Position numbers and translations under genes: made by a program
Source: Chlamydiota bacterium
GTDB taxonomy: Bacteria > Chlamydiota > Chlamydiia > Chlamydiales > SM23-39
DNA length: 34,713 nucleotides
Direction: 5' to 3'
Assembly (NCBI GenBank): GCA_016219355.1
Contig: JACRNF010000009.1
Location: 1-34,713, forward strand
Shown here: positions 7,717 through 14,544 of the stretch, piece after piece
Layout of the letters: every line of letters begins with the position of its first letter
Numbering within the stretch: the stretch's first letter is position 1
Notes under the pieces: model-generated
The model's database searches: none
What the model saw: only the letters and a program-made list of their open reading frames with translations
Told to the model about the DNA's origin: nothing

Positions 7717-9063
7717 ATGGAAAAATATCAAATCCTTGCCAGAAAGTACCGCCCTCAAACTTTTAAAGAAGTAATTGGTCAAACAGCCATTATAACCACA
7801 ATCAAAAATTCCCTTAAATATAAAAGGGTTGCCCACGCATATCTTTTTTCCGGCTCCCGCGGCACCGGAAAAACTACTTTGGCCAGGCTTTTTGCCAAGG
7901 CCTTAAACTGCAAGAACTTATCGGAAGAATTAGAGCCTTGCAATAACTGCCAAAGTTGTTTGGAAATTTCCGCTTCAAGGTCTTTGGATGTAATTGAAAT
8001 CGATGGAGCCTCCAATCGAGGCATCGATGATATCAGGCAAATCAATGAAACCATCGGCTATGCCCCTACCGATGGAAAATACAAAATTTATATTATCGAT
8101 GAAGTGCACATGTTGACCAAAGAGGCTTTCAATGCTCTGCTTAAAACTTTAGAAGAGCCCCCATCTAATATAAAATTTTTCTTTGCAACCACCGAAGCTC
8201 ATAAAGTTCTTCCGACTATTATCAGCAGATGTCAGCGTTTTGAATTAAACAGGATCCTTATTGATTCAATGGTAAGTAAACTTGAGACTATTTGCATCGA
8301 CTTAAACCGAAAAGTGCAAAAAGAAGCCCTTTATCTCATAGCCAACTTTTCAGACGGCTCCTTAAGAGACTCAGAATCATTATTAGATCAAATCCTTTGT
8401 TATCATGATGGGGAGATCGCTATAAATACGATCAATGAACTGCTCGGCTTTATCTCTGAGGACTATTTTTTTACCTTAGACGAAGCCTTTAACAATAATA
8501 ACATCAACTTTGCTTTTAGCTTTGTAGAAAAGATTTTTTCCTCCGGCAAAGATTTTGCTTATATTCTAGAATCTTTATTAGAGCACTACAGGCATATCCT
8601 CTTATTCAAAATTAAAAGCCTTACCGGTCCATTATCTGAGCATTTGATCCAAAAATATAAGCAATCTTGCAACATTTACACCACAGATGATTGTTTATTC
8701 ATTTTAGATCTCTTGATCACTGCCTTACAAAATATCCACAAAAGCCCTTTCAAAAGGGTATTTATGGAGATGTGTATTTTAAAAATCATACAAAGCAAAA
8801 ATCGGATCCCAATTCAAGCTCTTGCAAAAAAGCTCATTGAACTGGAAAAAGAAATAAAACATGGGAATGAACCAATAGTAAAAGCAAGCCAAGATCTACC
8901 GAAACCTGAAATCGTAGAGTTTTTGCTGCCTCAAACTCCCCCACCTATAATAGCTAAGCCCGATTTGCCTCCAGTAGAAAAAAGAGACCTGCCTAAATTG
9001 GATAATTTGCTAAGGTTTGCCAAAGTGGAACTCAAAGGATCTTTTAAAAACGAAAAAGTCTAA
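7717..9063 (+). CDS. dnaX: DNA polymerase III subunit gamma/tau
   Basis: This is the clamp-loader ATPase that loads the sliding clamp and tethers polymerase III. Visible features are the start motif YQILARKYRPQTF, Walker A GSRGTGKTT near residues 46-54, the four-Cys zinc knuckle near 65-81 (C...C..C..C), Walker B IIDEVHML near 126-133, sensor 1 ATTEAHK near 167, and the SRCQRF motif with the arginine finger near 179. Domain III ends around residue 360. The remaining tail is short and Pro/Lys-rich, so at 448 residues it is shorter than the E. coli tau form. An in-phase A AAA AAG slippery heptamer at 8826-8832 could give a shorter gamma form (separate entry). The gene ends directly against the stop codon of convergent ptsI. 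Confidence 0.95.
   Translation: MEKYQILARKYRPQTFKEVIGQTAIITTIKNSLKYKRVAHAYLFSGSRGTGKTTLARLFAKALNCKNLSEELEPCNNCQSCLEISASRSLDVIEIDGASNRGIDDIRQINETIGYAPTDGKYKIYIIDEVHMLTKEAFNALLKTLEEPPSNIKFFFATTEAHKVLPTIISRCQRFELNRILIDSMVSKLETICIDLNRKVQKEALYLIANFSDGSLRDSESLLDQILCYHDGEIAINTINELLGFISEDYFFTLDEAFNNNNINFAFSFVEKIFSSGKDFAYILESLLEHYRHILLFKIKSLTGPLSEHLIQKYKQSCNIYTTDDCLFILDLLITALQNIHKSPFKRVFMEMCILKIIQSKNRIPIQALAKKLIELEKEIKHGNEPIVKASQDLPKPEIVEFLLPQTPPPIIAKPDLPPVEKRDLPKLDNLLRFAKVELKGSFKNEKV
8826..8840 (+). other. Possible -1 frameshift site for a gamma form of DnaX
   Basis: The zero-frame codons are GCA AAA AAG at 8824-8832, so A AAA AAG is correctly phased for a -1 slip. After slipping, the ribosome would read GCT CAT TGA and stop at 8838-8840, giving a product of about 373 residues that ends just after domain III. 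E. coli dnaX uses the same heptamer, also after GCA, for its gamma subunit. I see no strong upstream Shine-Dalgarno-like stimulator and only a weak downstream stem (TCATT with AATGA). Confidence 0.35.
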
Positions 9064-10788
9064 TTAAGAATCATTGATGACATAATTTTGCAGCTGCTGA
9101 TTATCCGATATTTTTTTAACTTTAGTAAAAAAATCCATTGCATCAATAAATGAAAGATTTTTAATGACATGCGATATTAGGGGTATATATCTTGCGGTAA
9201 CGGAAAATTCTTTTATCCCAAGCCCTAAAAGAAGTTTTGTAAATCTTTTATCTGCAGCTATCTCTCCACATAGAATTACCCTTTTTTGCTTTTTTTCAGC
9301 CGCTTTTACAATAAATTCTAACACCCGCAATAAAGAAGGGTGGAGCCCATTAAAAAAATGTGAAACATTAGCATTAGCGCAATCGGCTGCGAGCAGATAC
9401 TGATTCAGATCATTTGTCCCTATTGATAAAAAGTCGGCCACTTCTGCAAAAGCATCAGCCATAATCGCAGCAGAAGGGACCTCAATCATGCATCCTAAAA
9501 TAATATCAGGAGCGACTTTAATTTTTTGAGCAATAAGATCTTCTTTAATTTGCAGCATTCTTTGTTTTATTCTTAAAAACTCCGATACGTCGCTGACAAA
9601 GGGTACCAAAAAATGAACATTGCCAAAAGCCGAAGCTCTTAAAAGAGCCCTTATCTGAGTATCCAAAATCTCTTGGTGCTTCAATAAAAACCTTGCCCCC
9701 CTACATCCTAAGGCGGGGTTAGATTCATCGCTCAAATACGAATATTTGTCTTCGCAAGAAAATATATAATTTTTATCGGCGCCAAAATCAAATATCCGAA
9801 TAATCAATGGATAATTTTTTAACGTCTGGGCCAACTCTTTATATATTTTAAATTGCTCTTCTTCTGAAGGAAGCTTCTTCTTGGCCAAAAAAAGATATTC
9901 TGATCGAAACAATCCGACACCATGAGCATTATTTTTAAATAAAACCTTCACATCTTGGATAGAACCTATATTGCCATAGATTTTTATATTGACTTTGTCT
10001 TGGGTTTGAAGCGCTGTATTTATTTTTTCATTACCGGAAACATCAACTTTAAGCTCTTTTTTTAATTGCTCATATTTTTTAATAGTTGACTTGGAAGGAT
10101 TAAATATTATTTTTCCATTTATACCATCAACAATAACTTTTTTTAGCTTAGCAATGTCCAACTTATCAATATCTACATTAGCAATAAATGGAATATTTTT
10201 AGCTCTGGCAATAATTGCGGAATGGGATGATCTTCCCCCTTTTTGAGTAACAAAAGCTAAAATGGATTGTTCATCGGCCTCAGCAATATCTGAAGGAATA
10301 ATCTCATGAGTTAACACTATACCATTTTTGATATTGGCATTTAATTTTTGCCTACTCGTCAAGTGTTTTAAAATCCGTTTGGAAACATCCAAAACATCTT
10401 TATATCTCTCGCTAAAAAATGAATCATCGGAACATTTCTTTTTAAATTCTTCTAATACAGTTTTAAAAACCGCCTCGCTATTTATTTTTAACTTTTTAAT
10501 TTTTTCTTCCACCTGTTGCATGAGCCAGGGATCATAGAGCATCTCCAAGTGAGAATTTAAGATTTCAACAATTTCCAAAATACCTTGCTTCGTAAAGTTT
10601 TTTTGCAGTTTTTTGATATCATTGCGAGAAGAGGCCACAGCTTTTTTAAATCTGGATATTTCCCCTTCAATTTCATTCTTACCAAGGTTTCTTTTCGGAT
10701 AATTTTCTTCGACATCATTAAAAAACATAGCTTTTCCGATTGCTATCCCTTCACTAAGAGTTATTCCCTTTAAGATTGCCTCGCTCAT
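9064..10788 (-). CDS. ptsI: PTS phosphotransferase Enzyme I
   Basis: Enzyme I takes phosphate from phosphoenolpyruvate and passes it to HPr. The phospho-His loop GGRSSHSAIIAR is near residues 181-192, with His about 187, as expected. The PEP-binding TIM-barrel motifs follow: GVGLFRSEYLF near 290, NPALGCRGARF near 363, EVPSAAIMADAF near 435, SIGTNDLNQY near 455, and the catalytic-Cys segment LCGEIAAD near 506. I chose ATG 10788 over a start 27 bases upstream because GGAGAGG sits just before it (bases 10790-10799) and the protein then begins MSEAILKGITLSEG, as in the family; it has 574 residues. It follows ptsH by one base, in the hprK-ptsH-ptsI operon, and converges on dnaX without a gap. Confidence 0.93.
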   Translation of the reverse strand: MSEAILKGITLSEGIAIGKAMFFNDVEENYPKRNLGKNEIEGEISRFKKAVASSRNDIKKLQKNFTKQGILEIVEILNSHLEMLYDPWLMQQVEEKIKKLKINSEAVFKTVLEEFKKKCSDDSFFSERYKDVLDVSKRILKHLTSRQKLNANIKNGIVLTHEIIPSDIAEADEQSILAFVTQKGGRSSHSAIIARAKNIPFIANVDIDKLDIAKLKKVIVDGINGKIIFNPSKSTIKKYEQLKKELKVDVSGNEKINTALQTQDKVNIKIYGNIGSIQDVKVLFKNNAHGVGLFRSEYLFLAKKKLPSEEEQFKIYKELAQTLKNYPLIIRIFDFGADKNYIFSCEDKYSYLSDESNPALGCRGARFLLKHQEILDTQIRALLRASAFGNVHFLVPFVSDVSEFLRIKQRMLQIKEDLIAQKIKVAPDIILGCMIEVPSAAIMADAFAEVADFLSIGTNDLNQYLLAADCANANVSHFFNGLHPSLLRVLEFIVKAAEKKQKRVILCGEIAADKRFTKLLLGLGIKEFSVTARYIPLISHVIKNLSFIDAMDFFTKVKKISDNQQLQNYVINDS

Positions 10789-10789
10789 T

Positions 10790-11059
10790 TCACCTCTCCC
10801 CAAAACCCTTTTCAAAAGCTTTTATTAATAAATTCATCGTTTCCTTAGCGTCGCTTCCTTCTATTACCACTTGTATTTGTGAATTTTTTTTTGCCGCCAG
10901 CATTAAAATATGCATAATGCTTCTGGCATTGACCATTTGATTGTTGTAACCAAAGAAAACTGAAGATTTTGTATTTTGCAGCAATTTAACAATGGCTGTA
11001 GCCGGCCGAATATGCAAGCCAAGCTCGTTTTTAACCTTTAACTTCTGTATTAATCTCAC
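10790..11059 (-). CDS. ptsH: HPr phosphocarrier protein
   Basis: HPr relays phosphate from Enzyme I and can also be phosphorylated on Ser by HprK. The active-site His lies in LGLHIRPATAIV, and the regulatory Ser in NARSIMHIL, 31 residues later, exactly the His15-Ser46 spacing of the family. Both switches are therefore intact. From the GTG at 11059 the protein is 89 residues with His at 16, close to the family norm. The longer TTG start at 11089 would add ten Lys/Arg-rich residues. The gene overlaps the 3' end of hprK and leads directly into ptsI. No sugar-specific EII gene is in this window, which fits a regulatory PTS. Confidence 0.88.
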   Translation of the reverse strand: MRLIQKLKVKNELGLHIRPATAIVKLLQNTKSSVFFGYNNQMVNARSIMHILMLAAKKNSQIQVVIEGSDAKETMNLLIKAFEKGFGER

Positions 11060-12002
11060 TGATTTTTCTCTTTTTTTGTCTTTTGGCAATGTTTTCTAAA
11101 AGTTTAGCATTAAATTCCTTGGCAGAGTGATATCCTCTGCTTTTCAAGCGATAATTCAAAGTAATTGTTTCAATCAGCAGAACAACATCTCTTCCCGGCT
11201 TGACCGGCAAAAGATGGAAAGGAAGGCTGACTCCTAAAATATCACAATATCTTTCTTCAAGACCAACTCGATCATAGAAATGTTTATCATTCCAGGCTTC
11301 CAACTTAATAATTATATCTAAGACCTTATCAGGTCTAACGCTGACAGCTCCATGTAAATGGGCAACATTGATAATCCCGATTCCTCTAATCTCCATCATG
11401 TGCCGAGTAAGCTCCGGCCCCGACCCAATTAAATAACTATCTTCTCTTTTTCTAATTTCTACCACATCATCGGAAATCAACCTATGTCCCCGTTCCAAAA
11501 GCCCCAAAGCTGCCTCGCTTTTACCGATGGACGATTCTCCTTGGATAAGGACCCCTACTCCAAACACCTCCACCAAGGTCCCATGCATCGTTATAGTCGG
11601 AGCAAACTCTTCATTTAACAAAAAAATCATTTTGGAAATTAAGGCCATGGTGGCCATCGAAGCCCTAAAAAGTGGAATACCATTTTTTTCACAGATAGAA
11701 GTCAGTTCTTTAGGAGGGCGATATCTTCTGGCTACTATCACCGCTGGGGTTGTGGGAGTTAAAATCATACTAAGACGCTCTAGTCTGATATGATGTTCAA
11801 GCTCTCTTAAATAATCTATCTCCCCTTTGCCGAAGATTAAAATCCTGATCGAACTTAAATTTTTTAAATATCCGGTCAAACTAAGTCCTGGACGATGAAC
11901 TTCCGGTTTTTTAATTTTTCGCTTTAAACCAAGACTGCCGGCAACTAGTTCTAACCCTAGAGTTTTTCCATGTTCTTGATATAAATCTTTTACCGTATAC
12001 AT
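11031..12002 (-). CDS. hprK: HPr kinase/phosphorylase
   Basis: HprK phosphorylates HPr on the regulatory serine with ATP or pyrophosphate, and removes that phosphate again. The protein is 323 residues, slightly longer than usual. It has an N-terminal sensor-like domain (about 1-130), the catalytic His in TMHGTLVEVFG near 139, a Walker A loop GESSIGKSE near 153-161, the SDDVVEI segment near 174, and the HprK signature EIRGIGIINVAHLHG near 203. The C-terminal R...KPGRDVVLLIE segment is also present. It begins one base into the end of the SUKH-like gene and overlaps ptsH, so the four minus-strand genes 12814 to 9064 form one transcription unit. Confidence 0.93.
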   Translation of the reverse strand: MYTVKDLYQEHGKTLGLELVAGSLGLKRKIKKPEVHRPGLSLTGYLKNLSSIRILIFGKGEIDYLRELEHHIRLERLSMILTPTTPAVIVARRYRPPKELTSICEKNGIPLFRASMATMALISKMIFLLNEEFAPTITMHGTLVEVFGVGVLIQGESSIGKSEAALGLLERGHRLISDDVVEIRKREDSYLIGSGPELTRHMMEIRGIGIINVAHLHGAVSVRPDKVLDIIIKLEAWNDKHFYDRVGLEERYCDILGVSLPFHLLPVKPGRDVVLLIETITLNYRLKSRGYHSAKEFNAKLLENIAKRQKKRKISEINTEVKG

Positions 12003-12814
12003 TATAGCTCCACTTCCTCAATGTAAAAAATGAGCCATTCCAAAAATGAAGGAAAAGCCAAAGTCTCAATGGAAGAAATATTTAAATTAAAATCGGAAAT
12101 AGCCAAATCGCCGGATGAATAATAAACATTGCCAATATCGTTTTGAGAAAACCAATCAAGGTAAAAACATTGAAAATCTCCTTTGGAGTAACTTTGGTAA
12201 AAGGGAATTAAGCTAGACGGATCGATCTGTTTTTTACCGCATTTAATAATTTTAGAGTTATTAATAATAAGTCCTTGAAATTCTTGAGCAAACTCTTTTA
12301 AGCATTCCGCTTTAATAATACCGCTATCATAATTTTTGCTAAATCCGTTATGAATCTTCAAAAAAGCTAAAAAATCTTTAGGCAAACACTCATTGAGCTC
12401 TCTATTTACTAAATCAATCATCTCTTCGCTGCAAGGAGGAGAGCCTCTAAAAAAACTCAAATTGCTTTGCATGCTATATACAAGTTCGCATTCAAACAAA
12501 GAGTTTTGATTTTTTTTAATAAGAACAACACCTATATCATCCATTTTAGAAAAAAAATCGGACAATAACGGATAGTTTTTGGGAACATAAGGAAGTGTGC
12601 TAAGACAAAAATCTCTTGCAAACTCTATTCTTAATGCTTTATCTAGTTTTGTAAGCTCGAACCATCCTCTTGGCAAGCTTGGGCACAAGTTTAAAACCTC
12701 TTCATAAGAAAGCTCGGAATTTTCAACAAAAATCAAATCATAAAAACCGCTATCATTTGCAGTTTTGGCCTTTTTATAAAACTCTAAGACACAAGAGTTC
12801 ATCCAATATCCCAT
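12002..12814 (-). CDS. SMI1/KNR4 (SUKH)-like protein
   Basis: This 270-residue protein has no signal peptide or membrane helix. Residues about 130-265 carry the pattern of the SUKH superfamily: LVNRELNECLPKDFLAFLKIHNGFS (helix, then the conserved P..fl.fl..hNG), a later FYQSYSKGDFQCFYLDW strand pair, and the C-terminal SFLEWLIFYI helix. SUKH proteins serve as immunity proteins against toxins or as general binding modules. Here the gene heads the hprK-ptsH-ptsI operon, and Chlamydia has a protein of unknown function at this place (CT338, from memory), so a conserved link with PTS regulation is more likely than toxin immunity. The family call is by eye. A second in-frame ATG lies 12 bases downstream. 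Confidence 0.7.
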   Translation of the reverse strand: MGYWMNSCVLEFYKKAKTANDSGFYDLIFVENSELSYEEVLNLCPSLPRGWFELTKLDKALRIEFARDFCLSTLPYVPKNYPLLSDFFSKMDDIGVVLIKKNQNSLFECELVYSMQSNLSFFRGSPPCSEEMIDLVNRELNECLPKDFLAFLKIHNGFSKNYDSGIIKAECLKEFAQEFQGLIINNSKIIKCGKKQIDPSSLIPFYQSYSKGDFQCFYLDWFSQNDIGNVYYSSGDLAISDFNLNISSIETLAFPSFLEWLIFYIEEVEL

Positions 12815-12989
12815 TTTTTCTTGCCCAACAATCCATATTAATTAATTTAGCTTCTTTTTTGAAAGAAAAAACAAAAGAAAATTTCTGACATTAACTTATG
12901 TAAAACATGAGGACGCTAAAATTTTGTAAATCAATCCGCTATCTTTCATTTGCTCTCATCTGATATCTTTTTATAAAAAAAGTTTTAAA

Positions 12990-14498
12990 ATGCTGTTTCG
13001 TATTTCTAATTTTTTTTCTCGTTTTTTTAAATTCTGGCAAGAGACCCCAGCTCTATTTTACGGACTGAATTTTATTCTTGGAGAGTCTTATTTCCTAGTA
13101 GAAAAATCATTTTTGCTAATAATTCTTCTATTTATAAATTTTCTCAATTACAAAAAAATCCTTTGGGGGCTATTTACAGCTCTTTTAGGCTTTTTTTTTA
13201 CTTTTTATTACTACCCCAACATTAAAGAAGAGTTCACTGAATGCACAGGAAGAGGCACTTTTGAAATTGCCTCCATTAGACACTCTAGCGCCTTTAATCA
13301 AAACTGTTTTATTTACAGAGGGATTTTGAAAAATTTTAGATCAGAGGATAAAATTTATAAGAACTTGCCCTGCTCTATTTTTTTTAAAACCAAAAAAGAT
13401 GAAGCCCCAAGACCTAATGGTAATTTTTCCTATAAGGTTCAAGGCAAATTAATCAACAAAGGAAATTTTAATTTTGTATTAAAGACAAAACAGCCCTGGC
13501 ATCAGAAAAAAAGGTTATTGTCTTTTGCCGAAGAGCGTTATTCTGCAAAAGAGTTTGTAAAAAACTACTTAAAAGAAATTATACCGGATAAGAATGTCTA
13601 TTATTTTATCAATGCCTCGACAACGGCAGATGTTGACGATCAATTTCTATATTTTTCCTTTGCCAAAACTGGGCTGCAGCATGTTTTGGCCATTTCAGGA
13701 TTTAACTTTGCTGTTTTAGTAATGTTTTTTTCCTTTTTCTTTAAAAGATTTTTGCCGTTAAAAGCCTCGATTTATATTTTGCTAATGATTATAAACCTCT
13801 ATTTTTTATTTGTAGGTTCTTGTCCTTCGGTACAAAGGGCTTGGGTGATGATACAAGTTGCCTTAATTGCCCAGCTATTTACCAAAAGGTATTCTTCGGT
13901 TAATGCTTTGGGTATTAGTTTATTGATTGTCTGTATTTCCGATCCTTTAAATTTGATCAATGTTGGGTTTCAGCTAAGTTTTTTAAGTGTCGGCGCGATC
14001 TTTTTAGTTTATCCGCCCATAGATAAATGGTTATCTAGATTTTTTAAAAAAAGAGAGGATAAAGAAATCAAAGAGCTAAGTCTTATTGCCTACATAGGCT
14101 ATAAGATCTCTTCTTATCTCTCTCAAGCGATCAGCTTAAATATTGCGATTAATTTAACGATCTTGCCGATTGTTCTTTTTCATTTTTATAAACTTCCCTT
14201 TTTAGGGTTTGTCTATAATCTTTTTATTCCTCTTTTTTCAACCCTCTCATTGATATTGGTGATGATCTCATCGACTCTTTATTTGATTTGGGCTCCATTA
14301 GCTTATCCTATAAATCTTATAAACAACCTTTTTACCGCTTATTTTTTAAAACTGATTACCTATCCCCCTCCGTTTTTGGGATTTTACATCAGAGTTAAAG
14401 GGCTTTCTTTGGAGCTCGCATTAAGCTTGATAATTATCGTTTCGCTACTGTTTGTTTTTTTTAAAACTGATAGCGACCAAGAAATATTTAGACCTTGA
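12990..14498 (+). CDS. comEC: ComEC/Rec2-family DNA-uptake channel
   Basis: ComEC forms the inner-membrane channel that passes single-stranded DNA into the cell during natural transformation. The 502-residue protein starts with membrane helices (about 30-70), then a soluble OB-like region (about 75-180), then the competence domain with about seven helices. The domain's hallmark GLQHVLAISGFNFAVL is near residues 226-241, followed by CPSVQRAWVM near 272 and GFQLSFLSVGAIF near 326. There is no C-terminal metallo-beta-lactamase-like domain, so this is the short form, which in Chlamydia is CT339 (from memory). The gene is divergent from the PTS operon. Its presence suggests the organism can take up DNA. 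Confidence 0.9.
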   Translation: MLFRISNFFSRFFKFWQETPALFYGLNFILGESYFLVEKSFLLIILLFINFLNYKKILWGLFTALLGFFFTFYYYPNIKEEFTECTGRGTFEIASIRHSSAFNQNCFIYRGILKNFRSEDKIYKNLPCSIFFKTKKDEAPRPNGNFSYKVQGKLINKGNFNFVLKTKQPWHQKKRLLSFAEERYSAKEFVKNYLKEIIPDKNVYYFINASTTADVDDQFLYFSFAKTGLQHVLAISGFNFAVLVMFFSFFFKRFLPLKASIYILLMIINLYFLFVGSCPSVQRAWVMIQVALIAQLFTKRYSSVNALGISLLIVCISDPLNLINVGFQLSFLSVGAIFLVYPPIDKWLSRFFKKREDKEIKELSLIAYIGYKISSYLSQAISLNIAINLTILPIVLFHFYKLPFLGFVYNLFIPLFSTLSLILVMISSTLYLIWAPLAYPINLINNLFTAYFLKLITYPPPFLGFYIRVKGLSLELALSLIIIVSLLFVFFKTDSDQEIFRP

Positions 14499-14512
14499 AA
14501 TATTTTTATTTA

Positions 14513-14535
14513 GCAATCTATGACAAATAGATTGC
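14513..14535. terminator. Hairpin between convergent genes
   Basis: GCAATCTAT (14513-14521) and ATAGATTGC (14527-14535) form a perfect 9-bp stem with a 5-nt loop. It lies between the comEC stop and the end of the opposite-strand gene, where a two-way terminator would be expected. Neither strand has a clear T-run after the stem, so its efficiency is uncertain. Confidence 0.45.
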
Positions 14536-14544
14536 GGACGTATC

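Noticed and set aside
10789..10815. Longer ptsI starting at 10815
   Set aside because: It would overlap ptsH by 26 bases, and the ATG at 10788 has a strong ribosome binding site and gives the family N-terminus.
12002..12814. SUKH-like gene as a toxin immunity protein
   Set aside because: No toxin gene lies nearby, and the gene sits at the head of a conserved PTS operon.
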